This document shows, piece after piece, positions 26,577-36,506 of a stretch of DNA of 64,000 nt (its first letter is position 1; each line of letters starts with the position of its first letter). Under the pieces are notes generated by a model. It made no database searches and was not told the DNA's origin. It worked only from the letters and a program-made list of their open reading frames with translations. The position numbers and the translations under genes are program-made. The stretch is from the NCBI RefSeq assembly GCF_004524775.2, contig NZ_CP119081.1, positions 558,001 to 622,000 on the forward strand, given 5' to 3'. Origin of the DNA: Helcococcus ovis (GTDB lineage Bacteria; Bacillota; Clostridia; Tissierellales; Peptoniphilaceae).

Positions 26577-27101
26577 TTATTGATTTAAAAGTAGTGTAAC
26601 TTTTTTGTTTAGTAATAATTTTAATAGTATTCCTGTAAATACTGATTCTATAAGAATTTTTGGCAGACGTGATATAATTAAAAACCAGATACTTAAACCG
26701 CTTAATTGACTTAACCATATACTGTTAAGAATAAGATGTATAAATCCAAAAATAAATAGATTAGTTAATAATATTTTTAAATTTTGATTTTCATTATTTT
26801 TATTGAATATTATAAAAAATATAATTCCCGGAATTAATCCTGTAAGTGTTGATGATAATGTAAATCCTAGATGAGGAACACCTCCCGGGTTAATCATTAT
26901 ACCTATTAAATCCGCTGCTACACCTGTTAAGGCACCTAAAAAAGGACCTAATACTGCACCGCTAAAAATTATAGGAAGAGAACCTATGCCTATTCTCATA
27001 TTTGGTGTTAAATAAAAAGATAAAAATCTTGTTAAAATAATTGATATGGCCGTAAGTAAAGTTGCCATAATAAAAGATTGTAGATTAAATTTTGATTTCA
27101 T
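26577..27101 (-). CDS. folT: ECF transporter S component, probably for folate
   Basis: A 174-residue membrane protein with about six helices, typical of substrate-binding subunits of energy-coupling-factor vitamin transporters. It has the family region LPIIFSGAVLGPFLGALTG followed by ADLIGIMINPGG. It is divergent from folC, with 118 bases between them, and this pairing is the usual mark of the folate transporter FolT. The shared ATPase/transmembrane module (EcfAA'T) is not in the window. The start has AGGAGTA upstream. No tetrahydrofolate riboswitch was recognisable in the leader. Confidence 0.82.
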   Translation of the reverse strand: MKSKFNLQSFIMATLLTAISIILTRFLSFYLTPNMRIGIGSLPIIFSGAVLGPFLGALTGVAADLIGIMINPGGVPHLGFTLSSTLTGLIPGIIFFIIFNKNNENQNLKILLTNLFIFGFIHLILNSIWLSQLSGLSIWFLIISRLPKILIESVFTGILLKLLLNKKVTLLLNQ

Positions 27102-27219
27102 ATAAATACTCCTTATATAATATAATATCAGGCAAATTAAAATATGTGTTCCGTAAATATTTTAAAAATTCTGATATAATAAATTATATAAAATCAATTT
27201 AAAATTACAAGGGGGAACA

Positions 27220-28497
27220 ATGCAAAAATTTTATGATATAAATAGCTGTTTAGATTGGTTGTATTTAAAAGGAGGATCAAAAGGGAAATTTAACTTGGAC
27301 AATATAAAATATTTGTTAGATAAATTAGATAATCCTCAAGATAAAATTAAAGTAATACATATAGCAGGAACAAATGGAAAGGGGTCTACATCTAATTTTA
27401 TAGCATCAGTATTATCTAGAAAATATAAATGTGGGTTATTTACTTCTCCATATATGAATGATATAACAGATTCATTTAAAATAAATGGGGCTCAAATGTC
27501 TGAAAAGTTATTTATAGAATATATAAATAAATTAATTTTAATCATCGATGCTATGGAAAAAAATGGAAAGTTTATAACATATTTTGAAATTATAACATCT
27601 ATTATGTATAAATATTTTTATGATCAAAACGTTGATTTTGCAGTAGTTGAAGTTGGGCTTGGAGGAAAACTTGATGCAACTAATATAATAAAAAAGCCTA
27701 TTGCATCAGTTATTGTGACAATTTCAAAAGATCATCAAAATGTTTTAGGTAATACAATAGAAGATATAGCAGAAAATAAAGCAGGTATAATAAAAAATAA
27801 TTGTCCTGTGTTTATATATCCTCAAATTGATACTGTACACAAAATTTTTGAACAAACAGCCATTAAATTAAATTGTGAGTTTAATACATTCTCAATTTCT
27901 GAAATTGATATACTTAAAATATCTGAAGTTGAGAATGTGTTTAATTTTAGAACTTATAAAAATATGAAGTCGTGTCTTATTGGCAAACATCAGGTATACA
28001 ATGCGGTATTAGCATTAACGGTTATAGATTATCTGAAAAATAATTATGAGATTTCAGAAAAAGATATATATGATGGGATATATTTAGCTAGAAATACCGG
28101 ACGCTTGGAAGTAGTATCTAAAAATCCTAAAATTATATTTGATGGAGCACATAATAAAGAATCAATCATTAGTTTGATAGATACAATTAAATGCTTAAAA
28201 TTTAATAGGCTTATAGTAGGATTTAGTATGTTAAAAGATAAAGATATATCTTATGCTTTATCAGCTTTATCAAAAATATCAGATGAACTTATCGTTACTA
28301 CAGTGGACTATCCGGGCAGAAATTATTCTGAAACAGAATTAAATGAAATCGTAAAAGAGTATGAAATTAATATAAAAGTTATATCAAATAATGTTGAAGC
28401 ATTTGAATACACTAAGTCTTTAGCAAGTGAAGACGATTTGATATTATGGTGCGGGTCGCTTTATTTAATAAGAGAACTATTAAAATATTTAGATTAG
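27220..28497 (+). CDS. folC: Folylpolyglutamate synthase / dihydrofolate synthase
   Basis: Adds glutamate to folates, retaining them in the cell and making them good cofactors. The ATP-binding loop is HIAGTNGKGST near residue 50. Other family marks are GLFTSPYM, the EVGLGGKLDATN segment, the carbamylated-lysine region ENKAGIIK and the FDGAHN motif. Length (425) is normal. It starts at ATG 27220 behind GGGGGA. It is divergent from folT. Confidence 0.95.
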   Translation: MQKFYDINSCLDWLYLKGGSKGKFNLDNIKYLLDKLDNPQDKIKVIHIAGTNGKGSTSNFIASVLSRKYKCGLFTSPYMNDITDSFKINGAQMSEKLFIEYINKLILIIDAMEKNGKFITYFEIITSIMYKYFYDQNVDFAVVEVGLGGKLDATNIIKKPIASVIVTISKDHQNVLGNTIEDIAENKAGIIKNNCPVFIYPQIDTVHKIFEQTAIKLNCEFNTFSISEIDILKISEVENVFNFRTYKNMKSCLIGKHQVYNAVLALTVIDYLKNNYEISEKDIYDGIYLARNTGRLEVVSKNPKIIFDGAHNKESIISLIDTIKCLKFNRLIVGFSMLKDKDISYALSALSKISDELIVTTVDYPGRNYSETELNEIVKEYEINIKVISNNVEAFEYTKSLASEDDLILWCGSLYLIRELLKYLD

Positions 28498-28519
28498 TAG
28501 ATTAAAAAAAAAATAACAA

Positions 28520-28546
28520 ATTTGAAAAAAATTTTCAATTTTTCTT
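28520..28546 (+). terminator. Possible terminator after folC
   Basis: A small stem (TTGAAAA with TTTTCAA) is followed by TTTTTC. It is A/T-only and weak. Confidence 0.4.
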
Positions 28547-28659
28547 AAATTTTGCTATTATATTTGTGTAAAAAATTTTGTAAACGTTAGCTATATAAAT
28601 TTAATTTTTTTAGAATTATAGTTATGTGATAGATTTTTTATAGAATTTAATAAAGAAAG

Positions 28660-28835
28660 AACACTCACTCGTTCAAGTACGAGATTAAATCTCAAGTAAG
28701 AGACGAGTATACTCTATCTACTAAATATTATACAGTAAAACTGAATAATATTTAGTAGATAAAGGGTTATAGGTTACCTTTAACAACCTAAATATATTAT
28801 AAAGGAGGTTTAATAAAAATGCATACATAATGTCA
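28660..28835 (+). promoter_or_regulatory. Structured leader upstream of a secreted-protein operon
   Basis: The 450-base gap before the next gene holds several foldable elements. ACTCGT (28666-28671) can pair with ACGAGT (28703-28708) around a small palindrome GAGATTAAATCTC. A perfect 17-bp stem follows (28715-28731 with 28745-28761). Then AACCT and CCTTT segments can pair with a strong ribosome-binding site, AAAGGAGGT (28801-28809). That site is followed by a three-codon frame, ATG CAT ACA TAA (28819-28830). This looks like a translational or transcriptional attenuator, or a small RNA. I do not recognise the class. Confidence 0.45.
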
Positions 28836-28949
28836 TTTTTATTTAAGATATAAAGAATAATTATAAATAAAAATTTATAAAAATAATTTTTATAAAAAGT
28901 TCTTTATATAAAAAAGTTATATTTAATTAAAAAATTTGTGGAGGAAAAT

Positions 28950-29813
28950 TTGAAAAAAAAGATTTATATATTAGCACTTATTGTTGCACTTTTATCTTCT
29001 GTTTACACATCAAAAGCAGAAGCCATAGTTACTTTTATGGGCTCTGATTCATCAAGGTATTATGATGATGATGTTGAAAAAAGAAAAGCTACAGTGTCTA
29101 TAAATGTTGACGGTATTGTCAAAGATACTAATGAAAAAATATTAATAAGGGGGACAACTCATATATTATCTGATCCCTTTGATAAAGTTACAAAAAAAGA
29201 ATTATTAGATTCAATTAGACATCAAATGACAGAATTACAATTAGATTATAAATATGAACTTTTAGATTTTGCATATGATGCTAAATTGTATAATAATGGA
29301 GAACTTTTGTTTTCTACAGGTGATAATGAAGGTACAGTTCAATTAAAAGGTGATATCAGAAAATACCAATTGAATGGACATGTAATTTTAAGAGAAAAAA
29401 AAGAACCTGAACTTACAAATCCATCAGAGTCTGCTAGAATAGAATACAGGGTTAAATTTTCTCCTATAATTAATGGTGAATTAACTGGGAAATATTTATT
29501 TCCGATTGAATTTGATTTAGGTGAAAAATTTGTAGGGGAAAAGTTAACTTCTAAAGAACTTAGAAAAAAAGCTGAAGAAATTTTAGAAAAAAATTATCCT
29601 GATTTTAAGATAGTAGAGAAAGAGTATACATTTATAATTCATAACGAAAATGGAGAGTTTCAAAAATATGCATCATTTAAAGATGATTTTGAATATGAAA
29701 TAGCTAAAAGGAATAAGATTCTATACACAAAGCCAAAGACTGGCAAGATACTTGGTGAAACTCAAAGTGTTGATAGAGTAAGAGAAGGATATTTTGTTGA
29801 ATATAAGAAATAA
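28950..29813 (+). CDS. Secreted protein of unknown function
   Basis: A signal peptide (KKKIYILALIVALLSSVYTS then KAEA) precedes a mature part of about 260 residues. I recognise no known domain. It is rich in Lys, Glu and Asp and in predicted beta-strand segments. It has no C-terminal anchor, so it is probably released. I chose TTG at 28950 because GGAGG lies five bases upstream; a GTG at 28938 would put that site inside the coding region. It sits behind a structured leader and 121 bases before a secreted cysteine protease. A role as substrate, partner or inhibitor of that protease is only a guess. Confidence 0.65.
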   Translation: MKKKIYILALIVALLSSVYTSKAEAIVTFMGSDSSRYYDDDVEKRKATVSINVDGIVKDTNEKILIRGTTHILSDPFDKVTKKELLDSIRHQMTELQLDYKYELLDFAYDAKLYNNGELLFSTGDNEGTVQLKGDIRKYQLNGHVILREKKEPELTNPSESARIEYRVKFSPIINGELTGKYLFPIEFDLGEKFVGEKLTSKELRKKAEEILEKNYPDFKIVEKEYTFIIHNENGEFQKYASFKDDFEYEIAKRNKILYTKPKTGKILGETQSVDRVREGYFVEYKK

Positions 29814-29934
29814 TTATTTTTTTATATTTAAATTTTATTTATTATTTAGCAAAATAATACTTGTTAAATTCATAATATGAAAACATATATTATAATTTGG
29901 TTTATTTATAATTTTTAAAAATAAAGAGGAAAAA

Positions 29935-32112
29935 ATGAAATTAACAAAAAATTTAAGAAAAATAATCACATTTACTATTGCATCATTTTTATTGTTAGAG
30001 CCAGTATCAGCGTTTGCTGTATCAGTAAGATATGAAACACCAAAAGAATATCTTACTGAAGTTAAAAATCAAGGAAGAACAGGAACATGCTGGGCACATG
30101 CTACTATGGGAGCTATAGAAATTGCTTATAAAAAAGCAACCGGAAGAACAGTTGATTTATCAGAAACTCATTTGGCATATCATATACATGATGGTGCAAA
30201 ATTAGATGGAGCTAGTTTAACATCAGCCACACCTTATCTTATGAGACTAGATGGACCAGTTGGTGAAACTGAATACCCTACAATAAAAGATTCTGTTCCA
30301 TTATACCAAAATAGTGGGACATATGTATTGCCGGGACATAATTCTATGGAAGATTTAGGAAAATATAAATATAAATTTGCAGTTGGAAATATAATAGAAT
30401 CTGATATTTCTAATGTAAAAGAAAATATTGAAAAATATGGTGCTGTTACTGCGGCTTATTATGACAACACTGAATCAGGATTTTCCGGTAATTATAATGC
30501 ATCCGGAAGTTATTATGGATTTGGTAGAAAATCAAATGAACCTGAAAGATTAAAAAGATTTTTTTATAATCCGGATTTAGTTTACCATTATGCACCTAAT
30601 CCTATGAATGAAATTGTAATGGCTCCAAATCATGCTGTAGTATTGGTTGGTTGGGATGATAATAAAGAAATTGTAAACCAAAGAGGTCAAAGGGCTGTTG
30701 GTGCTTTTAAGGTTAGACAGTCAAGAGGACCTGAATTTGGTGACAACGGATATATGTGGATTTCTTATGATACATTTCCTAAGGAAAGTTTTCAAGTTCT
30801 TAGAATAAATGGTTTAGATGTTTTATCACCAGTAAAAAATACTTTTTATTCTTATGGTAATTTTTTATCAAAAGAAAACTCCAGAAAAGTATATACATTT
30901 GGTAAAGACGGATTTGATAAGTCATCACTAGGACATACATTTAAGAGAACAACCGTAGATATGGTAAATGTTTATAATAAAAATGATAATAAAAGAGAAT
31001 ATTTAACAAATATTCAATTTATAAATGAAGTAGGGAAAAATTTAAGTTATGAAATACAAGTAGCTATGTTAAATGGACATTCAACTGAAGATGTTGAAAA
31101 AGCTAATTATACTAAAGTAGCTAGTGGAGTAAGTAATGATAAAGGAGTTAATACAATATCTATAAGTCCTTTAGAAATTACTAAAAATAAGTTTGCAATT
31201 AGACTTATTTTAAAAAATGAAAATGGAGTATATATAAGCATTGCTAAAGATATTAAATCTACAGGAAGCAGCATAATATCAACTCCAACATATACTCCGG
31301 ATTCAAACTTTTCATTTATAAATACCGATTATGGATTTATTCCATATAATAATGATATATATATAAATGCATTTACACAATCTGATAACAAATCAAGCTT
31401 TAATTCATTATATGAAGAAAAAGTTAAAAATGTTATATCAGTTACAAAAGATAAAGAAACATTTATTTATGTAGATAAAAATGCTTCTGAGTCATATGTA
31501 AGAGAACATTTATTAAGTATAGGAAATAAATTAAGAGTAGATTATACTGATGAAAAAGGAATAATGCAATCAAAAGTTTTCGAAATTAAAGATTATGTTT
31601 TGAAAAATGGATACTTTGTTCCTATAATAACAGATTATACAGATGTGGATAAAGATTTACATAATAGTATAAGAGATAAGATAAATAAAAATGAAGACTT
31701 ATTTAAATATTATGTATATCTAAATAAAACTTCACATGCAAATAGATATAATGTTGAAGATCGAAATTATGATAGAAATAATTATATTAATGATAACAGT
31801 TATAATTCATATAATAGAAATATTAGTAGACAAAATAGAAATAATAGATCATCAGATATATTCAGAGAAGCTCAATTATCAAAATTTGATAAAACAGTTT
31901 TAACGTATAAATTGCAAAAAAATTATAATAAAACAGTTCTTTTAACAAACACTCAAAAGGAAGATGTAAAGATTAGAGTAAATGGGGCGTTAATTGGAGC
32001 TGAAAATATAAGAATAATAGATGATATTTTATATATAGAGTTATATAATGAATTGTCTAATAGTGACAGAATAGAAGTATCTTTCAATGAAAATAGTATA
32101 TCTAGGTATTAA
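29935..32112 (+). CDS. Secreted papain-family (C1) cysteine protease with lectin-like domain
   Basis: A signal peptide (about 1-28) leads a papain-like peptidase domain. The active-site cysteine is in VKNQGRTGTCWAHATMGAIE, the histidine in NHAVVLVGWDD, and the third region is GAFKVRQSRGPEFGDNGYMWI. A beta-rich lectin-like region (about residues 300-470) of the kind often found with bacterial C1 peptidases follows. A C-terminal part includes an Asn/Arg/Tyr-rich linker (about 605-645) and a last beta-strand domain. No sortase motif is present. It likely acts on host or surface proteins outside the cell. It starts at ATG behind AGAGGA. Confidence 0.88.
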   Translation: MKLTKNLRKIITFTIASFLLLEPVSAFAVSVRYETPKEYLTEVKNQGRTGTCWAHATMGAIEIAYKKATGRTVDLSETHLAYHIHDGAKLDGASLTSATPYLMRLDGPVGETEYPTIKDSVPLYQNSGTYVLPGHNSMEDLGKYKYKFAVGNIIESDISNVKENIEKYGAVTAAYYDNTESGFSGNYNASGSYYGFGRKSNEPERLKRFFYNPDLVYHYAPNPMNEIVMAPNHAVVLVGWDDNKEIVNQRGQRAVGAFKVRQSRGPEFGDNGYMWISYDTFPKESFQVLRINGLDVLSPVKNTFYSYGNFLSKENSRKVYTFGKDGFDKSSLGHTFKRTTVDMVNVYNKNDNKREYLTNIQFINEVGKNLSYEIQVAMLNGHSTEDVEKANYTKVASGVSNDKGVNTISISPLEITKNKFAIRLILKNENGVYISIAKDIKSTGSSIISTPTYTPDSNFSFINTDYGFIPYNNDIYINAFTQSDNKSSFNSLYEEKVKNVISVTKDKETFIYVDKNASESYVREHLLSIGNKLRVDYTDEKGIMQSKVFEIKDYVLKNGYFVPIITDYTDVDKDLHNSIRDKINKNEDLFKYYVYLNKTSHANRYNVEDRNYDRNNYINDNSYNSYNRNISRQNRNNRSSDIFREAQLSKFDKTVLTYKLQKNYNKTVLLTNTQKEDVKIRVNGALIGAENIRIIDDILYIELYNELSNSDRIEVSFNENSISRY

Positions 32113-32129
32113 TATTTATTAAAAATTTT

Positions 32130-32172
32130 AATAAAGTAGTGTTGATTAATTATCTTCACTACTTTATTATTA
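32130..32172 (+). terminator. Likely terminator after the cysteine protease
   Basis: A perfect 12-bp stem (AATAAAGTAGTG at 32130-32141 with CACTACTTTATT at 32157-32168) lies just after the stop codon. The T-tail is weak. Confidence 0.65.
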
Positions 32173-32206
32173 TGTTGAGATGAATATAATAAAGTAGGGA
32201 TATATC

Positions 32207-33097
32207 ATGAATAATTATGGCGAAGTATTAAAAAAACTTAGAAAAGATAGAAATTATACATTAAAGCAAATATCTTCTGGTGAAATATCGATTTCTCAAA
32301 TTTCAAGGTTTGAGAGAGGTGAAACTGATTTATCAATTGGAAAATTTATTTTTATTCTTAATAAAATAGGGATTACTATTGATGAATTTATGGTATATGC
32401 TAGGGATTATGAAAAATATGATGTAGTTAAAATGATGTCAAAGGTTGTAAAATATTATTATGAGAATAGTATTGAAGGATTTAGAGAATTGATAGAACTA
32501 AATCAAAATAAATTAAAAGAAAATCCTGATAATAGTCTTTATCCATTATATATAATTTTATTTAAAGGGTTTATATGCAAGATAAATAAGACAAAACTAT
32601 CAGATAAAGATCTTCAAAAAATAATAGATCATTTATTTGTAACTGAAAATTGGGGAATTTTAGAACTTCAGTTAATAGGAAATCTATATGAATTTTTTAG
32701 TACAAAACGAATGTTATATTTTTTTGATGAAATATTTAAAAATTATGAAAAGTATAAAAAAAGTTCAATGCACAAACATTTAGTATGTATCACTTCACTA
32801 AATATATTTTTAAAATTAATAGAAAGAAATGATTTGAAAGAAGCTGAAAAAATTAACAAGAAATTAAGAAAAATTGTCGGTGGAGAAACAAAAGTTTATG
32901 AAAGAATGATACTTAAATATGGAGAAGCATTTTTACTTTACAAAAAAGGGGATAGTGCCGGAGTTGAAGTGATGAAGAAAATCATCGAAACGTTTAAATT
33001 ACTTTCTTGTGATTATCATGCAAAAAATTATCAGCAACATTTTGATGAATTTGTAAAAAATAAATTTGTATATATGGGAAAAAATAATATCTCTTAA
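32207..33097 (+). CDS. Rgg/GadR/MutR-family transcriptional regulator
   Basis: An N-terminal XRE-type helix-turn-helix (residues 5-60, with SISQISRFERGETDLSIGKF) is followed by a long all-helical repeat domain of about 230 residues. Length (296) and layout fit the Rgg family, which often senses short secreted peptides. I found no convincing pheromone gene in the flanking gaps. The next gene, an MFS transporter 45 bases on, is a plausible target and may be co-transcribed. Confidence 0.85.
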   Translation: MNNYGEVLKKLRKDRNYTLKQISSGEISISQISRFERGETDLSIGKFIFILNKIGITIDEFMVYARDYEKYDVVKMMSKVVKYYYENSIEGFRELIELNQNKLKENPDNSLYPLYIILFKGFICKINKTKLSDKDLQKIIDHLFVTENWGILELQLIGNLYEFFSTKRMLYFFDEIFKNYEKYKKSSMHKHLVCITSLNIFLKLIERNDLKEAEKINKKLRKIVGGETKVYERMILKYGEAFLLYKKGDSAGVEVMKKIIETFKLLSCDYHAKNYQQHFDEFVKNKFVYMGKNNIS

Positions 33098-33141
33098 ATA
33101 ATATGGATATAATTATATTCATATTATTTAGGAGGATTTTT

Positions 33142-34335
33142 ATGAATAAAACAATCAAAAAACTGCTATTTAGCAGAGGAATAAATAAAATAGGAAATAT
33201 ATTTTATGATTATGGAAATTCAATATGGCTAGCATCAATTGGGAATATAGGAAAGAAGTTTTTAGCGTATTATCAAATAGCTGATACACTAACATCGATT
33301 TTGTTAAATCCGATAAGTGGTGCATTAGTAGATAGATTCAAAAGACGTAAAATATTATTGTATACAGATTTTATATGTTTTATTGCATGCTTGTTAGCGG
33401 CATTTATTTCAAATAATAATTTGATGTTATATACATTGGTAATTGTAAATATTATATTAGCAGTTTCAAGCTCCTTTTCAAGAATTGCTAATAAATCATT
33501 TATTAGTGAAATTGTTGAAAAGGATGAAATTGTAAATTATAATTCAAAATTAGAAGTTACAACTAAAGTAATTAGTGTTTGTTCGCCAATATTTTCATTT
33601 ATTGTAATACAATTTACAAGTCTTAGAGTTATATTACTGATAGATGCTATAAGTTTTTTACTTTCATTTATTTGTATAAAGATGATAAAAATTGAAGAAA
33701 TTAAATATCAAATCAGCTCAAAAACAGGGACTGATTTAAAATCTGTCTTAAGTGATATATGGGAAGGGATTATTTTTGTATACAATGAAAAAGAAATTTT
33801 ATTACTTTTAATATTAGCATCATTGATAAATTTTATGTTTGCCGGATTTGCATACATTCTTCCTTATTCGGATAAATTATTTTCAATAAATGGAGCTTTT
33901 GCGACAATGCTAAGTTTAGGAGCTTTAGGAAGTATTTTAGCTGCATTTATTTCCGGCAAGATTAAATCATCTATCAGAAATTTACATTTAAGTTTAATTT
34001 TAAGCGGATCTGGAGTAGTGCTGATAGGATTATACAAATTTATTAATTTTCCAATAATCATATTTTTATTTGGAAATTTTTTAGTAGAATTTTTTATGAC
34101 AATTTTTAATATACATTATTTAAGTCAAATACAAATTAAAGTTCCGAATGAAATGATGGGAAGAGTATTTTCTTGTGTATTTACAGTAGCAATTATTTTG
34201 ATGCCATTAGGTACATTTGTTTTATCAAAAATCCCTGGAAGTATAAATTTAATTACATTCTTTGTATTAGGAATTTTAGTGATGCTAATATCATTTATTT
34301 CAATGACATATTCAAAAGTAAAGTTTGGAAAATAG
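33142..34335 (+). CDS. MFS transporter, likely drug or peptide exporter
   Basis: About 12 hydrophobic helices with a major-facilitator loop motif (GALVDRFKRRKIL) between helices 2 and 3. Length (397) fits the MFS-3/tetracycline-type exporter group, although the substrate is not known. I chose ATG 33142 because GGAGG lies just upstream; the earlier in-frame start at 33103 has no such site. It follows an Rgg-type regulator, a common pairing in Gram-positive genomes. Confidence 0.83.
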   Translation: MNKTIKKLLFSRGINKIGNIFYDYGNSIWLASIGNIGKKFLAYYQIADTLTSILLNPISGALVDRFKRRKILLYTDFICFIACLLAAFISNNNLMLYTLVIVNIILAVSSSFSRIANKSFISEIVEKDEIVNYNSKLEVTTKVISVCSPIFSFIVIQFTSLRVILLIDAISFLLSFICIKMIKIEEIKYQISSKTGTDLKSVLSDIWEGIIFVYNEKEILLLLILASLINFMFAGFAYILPYSDKLFSINGAFATMLSLGALGSILAAFISGKIKSSIRNLHLSLILSGSGVVLIGLYKFINFPIIIFLFGNFLVEFFMTIFNIHYLSQIQIKVPNEMMGRVFSCVFTVAIILMPLGTFVLSKIPGSINLITFFVLGILVMLISFISMTYSKVKFGK

Positions 34336-34381
34336 TTTCAAAATGTTATAATATTTATATATTATAACAGGAGAGAACACA

Positions 34382-35071
34382 ATGGATAGATTGACAATAA
34401 ATGATATTTTTATAAGATTAATTTTATCAATGATATTTTCCGGACTTATCGGACTTGAAAGAGAAAAAAGCCACAGAAGTGCTGGACTAAAAACTCATAT
34501 TTTGGTTGGTATGGGGGCAGCGACAATATCCTTGATTCAGGTAAATACAATTGCGTTTGTATCTAGTTTAAGTAAAGATTTAAATGTTAGTATAGATGCT
34601 GTTAGATTAATAGCACAGGTGGTTAGTGGCATAGGTTTTTTAGGTGCAGGTACAATAATAGTTACTAAAAGAAGTGTTACAGGATTAACTACAGCTGCAT
34701 CAATATGGTGTGTATCAGCCGTTGGCTTAGCATTTGGAATGGGATATTATGTAATTGGTGTTTTTAGTGGGCTATTAATATTAATAGTGTTGATCTTTTT
34801 TAAGAGAATAATTGTAATCCATGGAACACAAGAATTTACTATTAAATATTTATCGAATAAAAATACTACTGAAGAAATTATTAACGCGATAAAAAGTTTT
34901 GACCCAAAATTTGAAATAATAGGAATGAATACATCTACAGAAAATAATCAATTATATACAACACATGTATATAGAATAAATACAAAAAAGTCAATCTCAT
35001 TTTCGGACTTAGCATATAAATTATCTAATTTAGAAAATATTGTAAGTATTGAATTTGGTGAGTTTGATTAA
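34382..35071 (+). CDS. MgtC/SapB family membrane protein
   Basis: Four or five N-terminal helices with the family motif GLIGLEREKSHRSAGLKTHI (residues 21-40) and GIGFLGAGTIIV. A short cytoplasmic ACT-like domain (about 155-229) follows. In pathogens MgtC supports growth at low magnesium and inside macrophages by acting on ATP synthase or potassium uptake; its role here is unknown. It starts 46 bases after the MFS gene, behind CAGGAGAG. Confidence 0.9.
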   Translation: MDRLTINDIFIRLILSMIFSGLIGLEREKSHRSAGLKTHILVGMGAATISLIQVNTIAFVSSLSKDLNVSIDAVRLIAQVVSGIGFLGAGTIIVTKRSVTGLTTAASIWCVSAVGLAFGMGYYVIGVFSGLLILIVLIFFKRIIVIHGTQEFTIKYLSNKNTTEEIINAIKSFDPKFEIIGMNTSTENNQLYTTHVYRINTKKSISFSDLAYKLSNLENIVSIEFGEFD

Positions 35072-35140
35072 GACCTAAAAATAGATATTTTAATCCAATC
35101 TAAAAAAATTTATTAATTAGAAATGACCCTAAAAAGCTGG

Positions 35141-35176
35141 ATCTAGAGACCAATTTTTTAGAGGTCTTTTTTTTGT
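35141..35176 (+). terminator. Terminator after mgtC-like gene
   Basis: AGAGACC pairs with AGGTCT around a ten-base loop and is followed by a run of ten T. Confidence 0.7.
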
Positions 35177-35194
35177 GACAAAATATAATACAGA

Positions 35195-35325
35195 TACTCT
35201 TCATATGAGGCAATTCTTTTTGATATTTTTGTAAAAAGAAATGCCGTTATTCTTCATATGAGGCAATTCCTTTTGGAGATTTTGTAAAAAGAATTACCTT
35301 TTTTCTTTATATGAGGTATTTTAGC
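35195..35325 (+). repeat. Tandem TTCATATGAGGCAATTC hairpin repeats
   Basis: Three imperfect units of about 52 bases begin near 35198, 35250 and 35301 with CTTCATATGAGG. Within a unit, GGCAATTCTTTTT can pair with AAAAAGAAATGCC, or in unit 2 GGCAATTCCTTTT with AAAAAGAATTACC. So each unit is a potential hairpin, as in the array at 10.7 kb but with a different sequence. The remaining 35326-35549 holds nothing that I recognise. Confidence 0.75.
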
Positions 35326-35549
35326 TTTTGTTGTGGGCAGAAAAAAATTGTTTATTTTCAGATACAATAAAATTTAAGAGAAAATCAAAAGAACCTATGA
35401 ATCTAATGTGATTTATAGGCTATTTTGTTATGGGTACTGATTATTTGACGCTTACGTTTATTCAAATATTAAACCATAATTTGAAATCGATTGATGCACA
35501 CAAAAAAATAATTTATAATTTAAAAAAAGAAATAATGGAGGTGTTTCCA

Positions 35550-36506
35550 ATGTTTAATATTAATGGAATTTAATATTATTAGAAAACGAAGTTATATATT
35601 ATATATAGATTTGTTTTATCTAGTAGAGATTATGAATTATATTACAAATTTAAGGTAGGTAGAGGAATAAATATCATTAATAATGATAATCAAGAAAGAA
35701 CTTTATTTCCAATATATTTAAATAATAAAATAGTTTCAACTTTTTTAGTTTCAACTTTTGAAGGAGAAACTAGTGGAATTTATTCTAAAGCATATTCCGA
35801 ACAATTAGACAAGTTAAAATATTTTACTAATATAAATAATCCTTTGATTTTAACAACTTTTGATGATGATTTGTGGGGAATAATAGGTAAAAGAGCTTAT
35901 AGCTTAAATGAACAAAAAAATATTATTTATAATAAAAAAATAAATACTAATGAATTAGTAATTTTGAATGGTAATGATAATATTAAGTACGATAAAAATT
36001 TTGTTTCTTTGAGAACTCCCTCAGGGTATGTGTTAAATTTTGATATAAAATATATTCAGCCTTCTGGTAAAAGTAGATGTTATTCTTATGCTTTATCTAA
36101 TATACTATATAATTTAGGATACAATTTGCATACTCCAGAAACAATATCTTCTTATTTTAATTATGAAGATGGAGTATCATTTAAGGAATTGTCAAGTTAT
36201 TTAAATAATTACAACTTTTCTAATGACGCAAAGGACTCAGGATATTTATTTAAAGGAGAGGTTATAGAACAAATATATTATAAGAATAGTTATATTCTTA
36301 TAGGAGGTACTAATACATCTTCTAAAGGTCAACATGCATTAGTAATTTTTGGGTATAACAACACCAATAATACATATTCTTTTTGGAATCCATGGTATAA
36401 TTTTACACAATATATGGATATGGATTCTAAATTGATAAATACAAAAAGTTCTACTGTATACAAATTGAATGCAGGGTATATTAAAAATATAGGTAAAATA
36501 AAATGA
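35550..36506 (+). pseudogene. Papain/C39-like cysteine peptidase with decayed 5' end
   Basis: The frame is open from 35583 to the stop at 36504-36506, and its coding character extends well upstream of the first usable start (TTG 35844). A good ribosome-binding site and ATG (35550) lie in the same frame, but two stops follow after seven codons. No signal peptide is left. The C-terminal domain looks like a C39/C47-type cysteine peptidase. The putative Cys is in SGKSRCYSYALSNIL, the His in KGQHALVIFGY, and the Asn/Asp region is SFWNPWYNF. The catalytic part thus seems intact while the N-terminus is broken. It overlaps a lipoprotein gene by four bases. Confidence 0.55.

Noticed and set aside
27102..27219. 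Tetrahydrofolate riboswitch between folT and folC
   Set aside because: The short gap lacks the conserved THF riboswitch core; only ordinary promoters and ribosome-binding sites fit.
33864..34061. Minus-strand and plus-strand alternative frames in the MFS gene
   Set aside because: They are shadows of a long, well supported membrane-protein gene.
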